A DNA stretch of 24,587 nucleotides, taken from Trichosphaerium sp. ATCC 40318 (Eukaryota; Discosea; Flabellinia; Trichosidae). The position numbers and the translations under genes are program-made. This document shows positions 10,195 to 20,387 of this stretch, piece by piece. Positions within the stretch are counted from its first letter, which is position 1, and each line of letters opens with the position of its first letter. The stretch is from contig JALMLS010000388.1 of NCBI GenBank assembly GCA_038496445.1, positions 1 to 24,587 of the forward strand. Direction: 5' to 3'. The notes beneath the pieces were generated by a model. The model ran no database searches. It was not told where the DNA came from and saw nothing but the letters and a program-made list of their open reading frames with translations.

Positions 10195-10757
10195 TTATTC
10201 AACATTATTTTTCCACGTTGATGAGGGTACAAATTTACCACCTTGTCCTTCTTTGAGCCATGTGACGCCCTTGGCACCAAATGCGTATAGCTCCAGCTTT
10301 CTGAGTCGGTTTTCTAGTTCCACTACACGACTCTCAACTTCAGAACCAATGGGTTCTATAGGTAGCACTTCGATATCTTCAGCTATGACAGATATCTCTA
10401 CCAAAGCAAGCTGTTGTATTATCCCTGCCTCATGTAGTATTGTCATGAGTCCATCAGAAGGTGCTTTGCCTCGCTTAATGGTGCTTGCCAAAGATTGTCC
10501 TTTGTCATCATAGCCGCTTGCAAGTAGTGGCAGTAGGTGTTTAGGTACTATACTTAGTAAATTTATAAAGTTTTCATGAATACAGTACCTGCTTTGCGAG
10601 TTTCCTCATTATTGTATATCTTTCGGTAGCGTTCTATAATACCGCTACATACTAACGATGCAATAGTTGGTGCGTTTTTAGTGGAAGCAATGGTACTACC
10701 CAGAAATTTAGATAGCAGCTTTTCTTGATGAGTTGTGCACGTAAATAATGGGTCCAT
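10195..10757 (-). CDS. Transposon gene 1, unrecognised, 173 aa
   Basis: Two exons (10757-10589, 10547-10195) give 173 aa; the 41-nt intron carries one copy of the element's palindromic motif. The protein starts MDPLFTCTTHQEKLLSKFLG, is mostly helical in look, has a segment GIIERYRKIYNNEETRKAV and then HLLPLLASGYDDKGQSLAST. Its second half has a short leucine-rich heptad-like stretch (VESRVVELENRLRKLELYAF) and ends in WKNNVE. No catalytic motif, zinc finger or Myb/HTH signature is obvious. It is transcribed divergently from gene 2, 60 bp away, so the two probably share a promoter. PIF/Harbinger elements usually carry a second Myb-like protein; I cannot show that this is it. An AATAAA overlaps the stop. 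Confidence 0.65.
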
Positions 10758-10817
10758 TTTCGTTTGTTTACCTCAGTTTACCAACTTAGACTTTCCAAAG
10801 TCAATAACCAAGCACAA

Positions 10818-12042
10818 ATGGAACAACAAACGGACTTGGAATCCAAAAACCCCTTAGATATGGCAGCGTTCATGTCTGCTGCTAATCTCGTGTGTTCACA
10901 ATTCACAGTTTCGATTTCTAATGCTATCACAATAGATTAGCGACCCAGAACTGTCAAGTCACGCGGAAACTACCACAGAACCAATAGAAGCTGATTCAAG
11001 CGTACCTTTTGAGAGTTGGTTTGATATAATAAACCCAAAAGCATGCCATACTGGAGATCTTATTGCATTTTTACGTGTTGACGGTGTTAGAGTCAACGTG
11101 TTCATAGGCTATGCGTTTCGTATGGGTAGTTCAACTACAATTGCGTACTTTAAGCCCAAATCGCTACGAGGTGGATTGGTACGGTACCACGTTGATAAAT
11201 GTGTACTACCTTCTGATGCAGTACGTCATAAATTTATCAATTTCTTCAAATTGACTTTTTTCAGCGAGTTGTATTGTACCTTGGAAAACGCTTTGACAAC
11301 TGGACATGGCCAGGTGGGCGTAAAGGATGCATGGCAGCATTTGCAACAGAGCCAATACTACCAGATGGGTGCACCGAAGCTCCAAATGTACCTGTTATTC
11401 TTGAAGCCGATCTTCAAGTATGCAAGAAAGTGCTTACAACGGGACAAGAAAACGCAGAAAAGTATGAAGCACAACTACTTACTATCTTGTGTCTTCAAAC
11501 AGACGAAATGATACAGAAACTTATACGGCATGGAAACACTGCAATAAAAAGAAGTGCTAAAAAACAGGTTCCGTCAATGCATAATCGAGGTACTGTATGT
11601 AGCAGTATAATATTATACTTACTCACAGTTTAGCACACTCATCACCAGGACCAACACGAGAACTTGCTATTAAATACAGCAACCATAGAAGTAAGTTCGC
11701 TGTGATAAATTTATCAATTTATCACTTTTTTTGCTTAACACTTTAGCTGAGACAAAGCAAAAAGAAGAGCGACAACTTGCAGCAGAAATGGAAATAGCTA
11801 TTCAAAAACAAGCTGCGGAGATGGAAAGAGTGCAACAGCAAGGTCAACCACCACCACAACTTCCCCAAACACCAGATGAATTTGAGCGTATGAATATGCA
11901 AATGTATCAACAGCAGAAAGAACGTAAACAACGAGAAGAAGCAAGACAAGAACACCAAGAAGAAGCACGAAAACAAAGTATGAGGTATGTAGTTAATACA
12001 ACCTACTCAAATACTTCATCAGATGTAAATATGACAAACTAA
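10818..12042 (+). CDS. Transposon gene 2, unrecognised, 344 aa, Gln-rich coiled-coil tail
   Basis: Five exons (10818-10889, 10936-11220, 11265-11589, 11634-11690, 11747-12042) join in phase to 344 aa. The N-terminal half contains a compact, probably beta-rich region: FESWFDIINPKACHTGDLIA, VRVNVFIGYAFRMGSSTTIA, LRGGLVRYHVDKCVLP, LYLGKRFDNWTWPGGRKGCM. The middle is helical. The last 100 residues are charged and Gln-rich (KQKEERQLAAEMEIAIQKQA onwards), a likely coiled coil with a PQPPPQLPQTP-like break. No catalytic motif was recognised. Introns 2 and 4 each carry the palindromic motif; introns 1 and 3 do not. It is divergent from gene 1 and convergent with the transposase gene, whose stop is 37 bp away. 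The coiled coil suggests oligomer formation or a partner of the transposase; this is inference. Confidence 0.65.
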
Positions 12043-12079
12043 AATAAATAAATTTATCAATTTTTTGTGAACACATTGT

Positions 12080-12992
12080 TTATTGTGCACATTCGTGGTG
12101 AGGCCAGGGACCAATAGGATTGTATCTAAGTCGCCGCTTTAGAACTATGTTGGATGTATGTGCTGTAATATACAAGCACGACTCCAACACGTACAATGTT
12201 CCGCGAAAACGTTGCTTAAACATTCCGTGTCTATCGAAATACCCATTCACATGCTCAACACGTCCACGATAGTTTTGCATCAATGCGTTAAAGCGATTTT
12301 GCGCCCTTGTGAGTGGTATTCTTGTCCTACCAGTTGAATAGGGTAGAACAAAGTGCTCGTTGCCCGGAATCACATTGAAGGCGCCGTCACCTAGAAATAC
12401 CTCCCAATCAAAGGTTGGATGTGTTGCTATGGCATTATTCCATATATACCCGTCCCACAGCGTACCCAAATGAGGAGAAGAGAAGACTAAGATAGTGCCT
12501 AAAAAAGAAACTCCGAGGAGTACTTTCACAACACAGTCTTTATATTTACCCGAATAAAATCGGGAGCGAATAGCGGACAAGCTTGGTTTGTTTATGCGCA
12601 CAGGTAATGTATCTACAATACATGTTACTCTGTATGGGAAGTGTTCCCCATGATTGAAGGGATTTCTAGAAAATAAATTTATAAAGTTGCAAAGTGTTGT
12701 GAACTTACAAACGTTCTTCCCAAATAATCTCATCTAGGACTTCTCCCATCAAGTGCATCAACGGAACCAAGTTTTCAAGAAAATATGGCTGTGACTTTAC
12801 TCCAATTTCATCCAATCTACGCCAAGTTGGGTACGCATGAATGTATCTATATACCAGATACATTTCACGTTGAGTATACTTTGTCTTTACCAAGTATTTG
12901 TAATAGACATGCTTTAGTGCCCATTTAGGAACTCCTGTTTGTGCGTGACACTTCCAATTGGACACGTAATCTAGTGTCCACAGTTTGTTCAT
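12080..12992 (-). CDS. DDE transposase, PIF/Harbinger (DDE_Tnp_4)-like, 289 aa
   Basis: Two exons (12992-12709, 12665-12080) with a 43-nt intron carrying the palindromic motif. The helical N-terminal third (ALKHVYYKYLVKTKYTQREM, YPTWRRLDEIGVKSQPYF) is likely DNA-binding. The catalytic core has the expected order: CIVDTLPV (D113), FYSGKYKDCVVKVLLGV, a segment SSPHLGTLWDGYIW, FLGDGAF (D188), then RAQNRFNALMQNYRGRVEHV with E232, and RFRGTLYV. All three acidic residues are present, so the enzyme may be active. It would cut and rejoin the element at its inverted repeats in the nucleus. The frame is open further upstream to an ATG at 13091, but that would overlap gene 4 and translate through a motif copy that is otherwise always non-coding, so I prefer the ATG at 12992. 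Confidence 0.82.
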
Positions 12993-13066
12993 AGCAAAAA
13001 TGGAACAAAGCGTGGGCACTAGATTACCTAATTTGTCTTTGAGTTCACCAAATTTATAAATTTCCG

Positions 13067-14557
13067 ATGGAAAAACCTGAGGATGAACCAAAAGAGCAAA
13101 CAGATGATGAACTGTGTAACCTTGTTCAATCTATCTTTCGTAAATACGATGTTCAGTCAAATGGTTCACCAGCAGTAAACTACAACGCTCTTGCTGAAGA
13201 TATAAAAAAGCTGAAACAACATCACTATCGATGGATACATGCTGCTCTCACTGGACCTCTTAAAGATATTAATAAAGGTATTAACAGAAGTTGCGGCTCA
13301 CCTAACACACAAATTAGGTTTCTGGGGTAAGATAGCGTTATACTTTTCCGCGTACTTTCAGTGTGTACCAATTGGTCATGCCCAAATGAAGTACCGTTTT
13401 CGTGCATATCGACTCAAACACAACGCAAGTACACTTACGAAGTACAACAACTAATTCCACACAGTTACCATGTCCACGCTCAAACAACAGCACGCCAACC
13501 AAAAGTATACCGGCAAAACAAACTGAACCAAAAACTGCAATTCCACCACTCCCAAAAAAGAAAACAACAACACGTCCACCAACTCACACAGATTTTTCAG
13601 AACCGTACAATGTCTTTAATGATACAACTGTTGTGCAACACTTGAATCATCAACTAGCGAGAGACGTACCAAATAATAGTATGAAGTAAAAATTTATAAA
13701 TTTTTGTTGATCTCCTATTTTTAGACCAAGAAGCCGATAAATTAGCAGAGCGTGTAACTGATATACTTATGGATGTGGAATTCAAATACTCACAGTACAA
13801 TCGATTTTTATCAATATGTATCTCCAAAATGTCCAAGACTCGGTGTAACCCCAGCGATAGGCGTAAGTACATTTTTTTTGTATTCTTTCTCAGAGTTTTT
13901 GTAGCTAAACGACAACGAATTGCTATGTTTGCTAAGTATCAGGCTGATACTCTTGATTTTTGTAAGAGGCCTGTTGCAAACCCTGAAGGACTACCGCCCA
14001 CTGAACTAGAGCTACAAAAACGCATGGATGAGCTTGGTGCCATTAATAATTCCTTGAAGAGTGTACAAAAGCATAACCGTAAACTCGCTGGTAGGGTAAA
14101 GACAAGAGAAAAAGAAATTGAAGATGAGAGAAAACAAAGGAAGGCCCGAAGAAAAGAGCAAGCTGAAAAAAAAAAAAAAAAGCAGAATACAAGACATCAT
14201 GCTAGAATTGTCACCGAAAGTGGTAATGCGGCTATTATAGATAGCATTCGTCGTCCACCAAAATATAATGAAGGCAACAGAAGGGAGTCATTTGCAGCAG
14301 ATGTATACGATGGCTCACCTTTGAGATTGAAGAAACCAACTACACAGCGATGGGATAGAGTAGACCCAACAGCGCCAGCTACATCAACGTACTACTCTAA
14401 GTATGAATCAGAGAGTGCTGATTTCCATGCTGCTCGTGGTGGTACTCTTAGAGCGAACGACAGGGACAAAACAGAACTTGAAGACATAGACCAGTATGTT
14501 GACAGTGACGGAACTTCAGACAGCGAATTCCATCCACAATATGATGAGGAACAATGA
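13067..14557 (+). CDS. Transposon gene 4, unrecognised, about 414 aa, basic coiled coil
   Basis: My model has exons 13067-13277, 13362-13390, 13465-13678, 13725-13862 and 13905-14557, giving 414 aa in phase. The N-terminus is acidic (MEKPEDEPKEQTDDELCNLV), then helical; a Pro/Thr/Lys-rich linker follows (PKTAIPPLPKKKTTTRPPTH). The second half has a long basic coiled coil (ELELQKRMDELGAINNSL, then REKEIEDERKQRKARRKEQA and a Lys run) that looks like a nuclear localisation signal, and an acidic tail DSDGTSDSEFHPQYDEEQ. No known domain was identified. The intron at 13679-13724 holds a perfect palindromic motif and another lies 4 bp before the ATG. The small second exon and the exact donor at 13391 are the weakest parts; a 9-nt exon at 13318-13326 would also fit the frame. 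It is divergent from the transposase gene, so the two are probably co-expressed. Confidence 0.6.
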
Positions 14558-14607
14558 AATAAACGCCACTGTTTTTCTTATAATCTATTGTTTACTGTTT
14601 ATTTACT

Positions 14608-14680
14608 GCCGGCAAAATGGCCGGAATTAGGTACAGTAGTACAAGGCCGGCACTCATTCTAGAGCCGGTAAAACAGCCGG
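14608..14680. repeat. Right subterminal GCCGG cluster
   Basis: Five GCCGG/GGCCGG sites (starting near 14608, 14619, 14645, 14664 and 14676) mirror the cluster at the left end. They begin about 50 bp after the stop of gene 4, so they also overlap its 3' UTR. Confidence 0.7.
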
Positions 14681-14705
14681 AAACTTGACGTCTCTGTCAC
14701 CTGAC

Positions 14706-14753
14706 AAAAAAATTATCGATAGAAAACTTTATCGATAATCTGAGTCAATTCCA
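14706..14753 (-). repeat. Right terminal inverted repeat
   Basis: Read on the minus strand it begins TGGAATTGACTCAGATTATC and matches the left end at 46 of 48 positions; the two mismatches lie between the two TATCGATA palindromes. Both palindromes are preserved. Confidence 0.9.
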
Positions 14754-14869
14754 TCGGAACGCAAAACTGTTGAGATTTTGAGCCTATACTAGCTTGTAAT
14801 TATCACAGAAAGAATTCTAGCACGTGGTAATGTACTAGTTAGACAGGCTAGTTATTGTTCTGGACTATC

Positions 14870-14903
14870 CGAAAATATGTTTGTCTGGAAAATGTATTGT
14901 CAT
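14870..14903 (+). repeat. Duplicated promoter block of gene C
   Basis: This is the copy of the block at 7290-7322, here beginning CGAAAATATGTTTGTCTGG and ending TTGTCAT, about 70 bp before the ATG of gene C. The transposon's right end is only about 120 bp upstream, so insertion left this proximal promoter intact. Confidence 0.6.
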
Positions 14904-14975
14904 CAAAGAAACTGCGAAACCAAATCACGTTTTTGATTCTTAACAACAACGTAAAACGTCTTTCGGTATAACAAC

Positions 14976-15832
14976 ATGCGCACCTCTTCATATCACCTAT
15001 CATTGATCCACGCACTTGTAGTATGTGGTTTGGTATCTCTTTCACTTGGAGCTATCAGTACGCCGTTAACAAGAAGATTATCAAGCTGGTCTGTCTAACC
15101 AACTACACTATCTCTTATCACCTTTTGATTGTGTTAAAGCTAACAACACTCAAGGCGAGGGTGATCGCGGAACATGCACCTTGGTTGTAGGCCCTTCTAC
15201 ACAACTTAGTTACTTCACTGTAGGTTTTGCAGAGACAACAGCACCAAACTTCCCAGACTTTGTTGTTGATAATGATGTTATTGAATACGACACTGATTCT
15301 GACCCTATTGCTATTAACAGTCGGCTTATGACAATTGACTTCACAGATAATATGGTAGAGTACAGAGTCGTTCTAGGAGATGGTGTAAACGTACAGATAA
15401 TAGAATGTACATTCGAAACTGCCACTTTTGATGGTACGGAACATTAGGTTTTTTTCTTACAGCCTTCATTTCATTAGTTTGCTTACCAACTGTTTAAGAA
15501 TTTACTATCCTCGAAAACACGCTCGGCGTAGAGGTAACAAACACAGAGAATTCATTCAGGTTTGTGTTTTTTATTTCTTTACTCACATGCTCTTAAAGTT
15601 GTTCAAGCTAATGGTTTTTTTTGTAGAGCAGAAGTGCCTTCTCAACTTGAAGGTGCTCCAGATATTGTACTCAGAATTCAATATGGCGAACCACAACCTA
15701 ACATGGGGGAATGTGAACCTGTCAGGTATATTTTTTCTTAAATCCTACTTACTTTGTTCAATCTCTAACCACACGATTAGAAGAAGGTTAGCACGTAAAA
15801 GAGCACAGAGAATCGCACTCTTTTCCCAATAA
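14976..15832 (+). CDS. Secreted protein family member C, 190 aa
   Basis: Five exons (14976-15057, 15155-15433, 15499-15559, 15627-15725, 15781-15832) join in phase to 190 aa. It has a signal peptide (IHALVVCGLVSLSLGAIS), the EGDRGTCTLVVG core, the Cys pair, FTILENTLGVEV, the block APDIVLRIQYGEP and a strongly basic C-terminus RRRLARKRAQRIALFSQ. Exon 2 differs from that of gene A at only five of 279 positions by my count, while the last exon matches gene B and is absent from A. This mosaic suggests gene conversion between copies. The family is not recognised. The basic C-terminal stretch could be a cleavage or retention signal, which is inference. Without splicing at 15434 the frame would hit TAG within a few codons, supporting that intron. 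Confidence 0.72.
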
Positions 15833-16305
15833 ACAACTTTTTCTTTCAATTGTCACTTTACGGTAAATCCATACCTTCGCTAAAATGAGGACAAAATTGC
15901 CTTTCAAACTTTGTATTGCTATACTTAGTTAGCCGCACATACCGTAAAAACTCTCGGTTAAGCTTTGTGGGTAATTCAGAGGCTCAATCAAACAATGTTT
16001 CTTATTGATTCAAAGCTCAAGCTGAATCTCAGGTTAAAAGCACGTGCACAAGTCCTAGGGACAAATTTCCCTTTCGGTTTTACGTAGGTTGTACCTTTAA
16101 CTACCATTGCCACAAACTAAGTAGCAACACTTTATAAAGAAGTGGCTATGATGAACGTCAAGAGGGTCTACTTAGGTCTGGAAATGATTTTAAGTCAACT
16201 TTTTTTAAAAGCACTTTTACTATTCAACGCACTGTATACACTAGTAAACCAAGGGAGATATCTTTACGTTCTCCAAGCGAAAAACCACGTCAAAGGGCCC
16301 TCTGA
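15833..16305. other. Spacer upstream of the Rpr2-like gene
   Basis: 473 bp holding the 3' UTR of gene C and the promoter of the next gene. An open frame from 16142 overlaps the Rpr2-like start in another frame and shows nothing recognisable. I see no other feature. Confidence 0.45.
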
Positions 16306-16959
16306 ATGGAAAAAGAAGAAATAAACGCTGTAAAACCAGTATCCAAACCAAAGAGAAAGCGTTCCAAGCGCCCAAAGCAAAAAAAGAGGCGAAAACTCAA
16401 TAATGTCGCTATAAGACGTACATCTTATTTAATACAAGCTGCTGACCTTGTAGCGGATTCAAATCCAGAGTTAGCACGATACTATGCCTACACAATAAAA
16501 AAAGTAGCAAAAAAGGTCCCAAACGACTTCAGACTGTACGCAAATGCATAAAACATCAATTTCAACTAATTTAAACAAGTGGAGCTGATGTAAAAGCCAA
16601 TATATGCCGTTACTGCCATGCAGTGCTAATTTCAGGCGTAAACAAACAAACTAGAATGAAAGGTAACGCAAAAAAAACCACACCAAGGAAATCATAAAAG
16701 AGTCGGTTAACCGTTCAAATATTTAGCTCAAAGAGAGACACATGTTGTCGTTACTTGCACAGAATGTGGGGCGTTACAACAACGTAGAATGGTTAAACGT
16801 CCTAAACCTAGGGTAAGACGTACAGATATACAAATAGAGGATACAGTACGTCAAGAAATCATTCATTTAATATGCACGTGTACTAATCGGTTCTTTCCCA
16901 AAAAAGACTATAGAAAATTATCAAACGTAACCCTCTTATTGTTGGTACTACGACCATAG
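16306..16959 (+). CDS. RNase P subunit Rpr2/Rpp21-like protein, 181 aa
   Basis: Three exons (16306-16535, 16580-16662, 16727-16959) give 181 aa. A Lys/Arg-rich start (PKRKRSKRPKQKKRRKLN) suits a nuclear RNA-binding protein. The family signature follows: RRTSYLIQAADLVADSNPEL ARYYAYTIKKVAKK, then a zinc ribbon formed by C86-x2-C89 (NICRYCHAVLISGVN) and C115-x2-C118 (HVVVTCTECGALQQ). In the family, this subunit of RNase P (or the related Snm1 of RNase MRP) helps 5' maturation of tRNA. The C-terminal 50 residues are unique. A possible further intron after residue 131 (GTAAGA at the end of KRPKPR) would give a shorter tail, so the C-terminus is uncertain. The start is the ATG that directly precedes the basic region. 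Confidence 0.75.
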
Positions 16960-17189
16960 ACGATGTAGATCTTGTAAAATACTTTTCAACGTGACAGTTT
17001 CACAAACAGCTAACGGACAAACATACACATCGAAGTTCGAGTGATACATTTGTAAGCTTTAACATAAATACTCAGGCTTTTGTATCTTTATATTGTGTAC
17101 GCCTTGTACCTCCTGTTATTGTGGTGAGCACAACAATAAACGTGAGGCTACAACCTGATGATATTTTATTGTATAGTAGTTTATTATTG

Positions 17190-20100
17190 TTACGCAGCCT
17201 CATACATTGGTTTATATCCGTCCGGTACTTCATACCTATAATTTAATAAGAATATCAATAGGTTCGTTGGACAGTTTGCATCAACGCACCGGAACCCATC
17301 CACACCAAAATTCGCTGTGCATGCCTGGGCTATTTCAAGAGAAAATGCTGGTGCTAGACCTCCTTCGGGTACCTCAAATCCTACAAATTTATCCGCTAGC
17401 CAAGCCTAAAAGGCATCATTAGTTAGCATTCAACCAAAAACAAAATCGTTCAAAAAACCCCGAAAACATACTCCTCCGTTAAGACAGAATCTCATCCTTG
17501 TTGGTGTCTATTATACATTTAAGAAATAATAATCATGCATAATACTAGATTGACTTACCGAATCTAGGTCTAGGCAACACTGGAGAGTCATTCCTTTGCT
17601 CCACTTTGGCATTTCGTCCAAATCTTAGAAACCAATTAATGTTAAAATGTTGTTGTTTGGTTTACCATAGAAAGGAACACGCTTCTTTCCAGCATGCCAG
17701 TAAACACGTCTGTATAAATCAATAGCCCATGATAATTCATCATCTCCAATTCCAGAACCATGCTAGTACGGAAAGGTTAGATAGCTTTCCAGACAAAACA
17801 AGCATAAAATAGTAATTTACCTTGTAATCTAACAAACAATTGGGAGATGCCCAACCAACTTGCATTAGTCTGCTTGTGATAAATGTCACTTCATAATACC
17901 ATTTACCTATAGAACTATTAATTCAAATATCGTGATGCCTATACGCACCAGTAGTTACAAAGCAATCAGCAATACAACTATCAAAAGCACAGAATCGATT
18001 AACTACGGTTAAACCATCCTACAAAAAAAAAAGTTAGCCTTTCGTTTTTATTTACCCACATCACGTGCAAAACACATATAAAGCACGTGCTTTGTACATG
18101 TTTTTTGTTTTCTTTTAATGTGTTGTTATTACGTACAGGGCATGTTAAAGCTCCAGGCGTTATATACTTTAAGTTTTTAAAAGAACCTCTTGACATTCTG
18201 ATTTTGCCTTTTGCAAAAAAATTAGTGAAAAGAAAAATCGTATCCAAATGGATTTGCCTTGTGATAGAATATCCGATAACAAGAAATACTGAGAAAAATA
18301 GTTTTACAGTTCTTCGATTGGTTGTAGTTCATTATTATGGGGAAAGGGACTTGTAATAGATACAAGGCATAGATTTGTCCAAAAAAGAAAAAAACTTGAC
18401 AATAACCAGGAGTTGTACCTGAAATAGTCTGTTGTGCACAAGATAATAGTAAACCATTCAAATGGCTTTGATTGGTCGAATTTTGGGGATCTTTCAGTTG
18501 TTCCGCAAAAGTCATATGTGATGCAGATGTTGTTTTTGCTAATTTCTCAAGCTCTCCTCTATGGTCACGCATTACTGCTTCTATGATAGAAGGTCACAAC
18601 AAACTCAATACAGTATAAAATCATGTAATACTTACCATTCCTAGATAGAGCAACAAGAGCGTTGATAAGGTATCCAACAGCCTTTTTAGTAATATCACAT
18701 TTAGCACGAAGAATATCTTTGAATACAGAGAACAGATTTTGACCAATCAAGTACTCGACAGCTTGTGGTTCAAAACAAAGTGTCATTACTGTAAGAGCAA
18801 TAACACTTAAGCATAATTTATCAGGTGCATTATATAGATAATCACAGGCAAGATCCCATACTGACGAAAGAGATTTGGCTAGAAAAAAGTAAGAAATAAA
18901 AAAAACCAAACAATTGCTTGAATCATTCAACCTCTTACACCCATTAAATTGTTTTTATCAAAAAAATCAGTGTAGTATCTTATTATGTGGGATGGGAGGG
19001 TAAAAAAGTGAAGAGCATTCGAATGATTTGAGTTGTGTCAAGAAAACCAAAACCGTACCATCTTGGCTAAGAACACACATAGTACGTGAATAAAATTTAG
19101 TCATTTGCTGTGAAAGGTCAATCTTAGTATAGTATTGCATCATGTACTTAGCAGTACGACATTTACGTAGTGCCATATAGAAAGATTCAGAGTCAATTGC
19201 TCCTAAGGGTCATAAAGTTAGCCAAAACAAAATCAAAAAACGAAAAAAATGTACCTTCATTTGTATAAAATCTACTAAATATGCATGCCGTCCAATATGT
19301 CGTATCATTATGTCTGTGGAATTTCTCAGCATGCTGCATATCCTTTTCGAATATACCAGTGAGCAAACCAATACCACCAGCATTAAGTAGAGCATTGGAA
19401 CCTTCTAAAGGAACAGTCAAAAAAAAAAACGCGCTTCCAAAAAACTGTTTTTTCAATTACCAGTACTGGAAGATACTACCAAGCGTAGCAAACATAACAC
19501 CTCTTCAAAGCTGTCCGCATCTCTACGGATCCTTATAGCTTTATGAAATATGTCAATAATGCCTTTACTAATCAAGCCATTGCACACACTTGCTAAAGAT
19601 AAAGTAAGCCTGTAAACGGTTTTTTTTGTGTACTTTTCACATGTTTATTGTACGCATAAATCAAGTGCTTTAAACACTCTGATGTTGATTGCATTAACTC
19701 CGGTTCATTAATACTATCTTTAATATGCTCAAATAGAGTACTTTCAAACTGCATAGAGGCAAGGAGATGCTCTAAAATGTAGTTTAAAAAAAAGAGGGAT
19801 AGTTGTTTATTACTTACCACTGTCTTCTCCACCACGGTCAGAGTAAGCCTCAAATAATCTTGCCATAGCTTCAAAAGAGTCATTAAAGCATCTACTTCGT
19901 AATTCTTTGTTTGAGACATTATCTTTCCGAGCTTTTCGCGCAGTTTTGTATCCATGCCCAAAGCTATTAAAAAACGAGATTAGTTAGCACTTTTTCTGTA
20001 AAGATGCACCTTCTTCGCATTTATCAAAATCTTCCTTAGAAGAAACGGCGTTACCACTAATCAAGAAAGCAGAACAAGATGCTAGAGTATGTATACATGA

Positions 20101-20231
20101 AGCTGCCATTATAGGATCTTCTCCATGGGCTTCCAGTAACTTCCAGTTCTGTAGGATAACTACAACATATTTGAGCAAACAAAGTGAAGAGATAACGTAC
20201 ACTTATCGAAAGAACCTGACCATTCTGACAT
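17190..20231 (-). CDS. Helical-repeat plus SPRY domain protein, RSPRY1-like, 650 aa, 16 exons
   Basis: Exons on the minus strand: 20231-20201, 20159-19991, 19963-19818, 19771-19654, 19609-19461, 19404-19255, 19202-19059, 18878-18636, 18580-18419, 18207-18137, 18018-17949, 17906-17821, 17762-17666, 17623-17559, 17507-17472, 17405-17190. All join in phase to 650 aa. The first 440 residues are alpha-helical with armadillo-like stretches (LCLSVIALTVMTLCFEPQAV, KKAVGYLINALVALSRN). From about residue 462 a SPRY domain is clear: VVNRFCAFDSC, GKWYYEVTFITSRLMQVGWA, GSGIGDDELSWAID, LQCCLDLDSTPTRMRFCLNG, GLAPAFSLEIAQACTANFG. SPRY domains bind protein partners, often to recruit substrates to ubiquitin ligases. 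Helical repeats before SPRY recall RSPRY1, but the C-terminal RING of that protein is not seen. The 27-nt intron (19964-19990) is the shakiest join. It lies 157 bp downstream of an F-box gene on the same strand. Confidence 0.75.
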
Positions 20232-20387
20232 ATTAACAAGTAAATTACATTCCTTACACCCATCTTTTAGATCAACAGGGATAAGCAGCTAAGACGTATT
20301 AGTAGGAAAGCAAAAAAAAGCAAGAAAATATCAGCTAAAAAAAAAATCCTAAAAAACTAATAGAGAAAAGTACAAAGGTCTGGCTGT

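Larger units (their letters stand above)
10559..13703. repeat. Seven dispersed copies of AAATTTAT(A/C)AATTT
   Basis: Copies start at 10559, 11230, 11707, 12050, 12675, 13050 and 13690. Those at 13050 and 13690 are the perfect 14-bp palindrome AAATTTATAAATTT; those at 11230, 11707 and 12050 read AAATTTATCAATTT; those at 10559 and 12675 end AAAGTT. Five are inside introns of all four element genes. One lies between the convergent stops of gene 2 and the transposase, and one in the divergent gap before gene 4. The copy at 11707 sits in a longer near-palindrome flanked by GTGAT and ATCAC. Spacing is 343-671 bp. I found no full copy outside the element. Confidence 0.85.
10013..14753. mobile_element. 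4.7-kb DNA transposon with four genes, PIF/Harbinger-like transposase
   Basis: The element is bounded by 48-bp terminal inverted repeats (10013-10060 and 14706-14753; 46 of 48 match). It contains four intron-bearing genes in the order -,+,-,+, forming two divergent pairs with gaps of 60 and 74 bp. One is a DDE transposase; three are unrecognised. It lies between secreted-protein genes B and C, a tandem family it seems to have split. Flanking bases (AAATAT before, TCGGAA after) give no clear long target duplication. A palindromic AATT lies just inside the repeat ends on both sides, so the exact ends, and whether a 2-4 bp duplication exists, are uncertain. The high similarity of the two ends and the open transposase suggest recent activity. 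No polymerase, integrase or capsid gene is present, which argues against a Polinton or a virus. Confidence 0.85.

Noticed and set aside
13318-13326. Possible 9-nt micro-exon in transposon gene 4
   Set aside because: It keeps frame whether included or skipped, so the sequence alone does not support it; a single longer intron suffices.
10559-13703. CRISPR-like array or satellite
   Set aside because: The 14-bp motif recurs at irregular 343-671 bp distances within genes; there are no uniform spacers and the genome is eukaryotic.
14012-14200. Phe/Leu-rich minus frame suggesting a membrane protein
   Set aside because: It is the antisense of the Lys/Glu-rich coiled coil of transposon gene 4.
10013-14753. 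Polinton/virophage-like or viral insertion
   Set aside because: No DNA polymerase, retroviral-type integrase, packaging ATPase, protease or capsid signature; the DDE transposase and short inverted repeats explain the boundaries.
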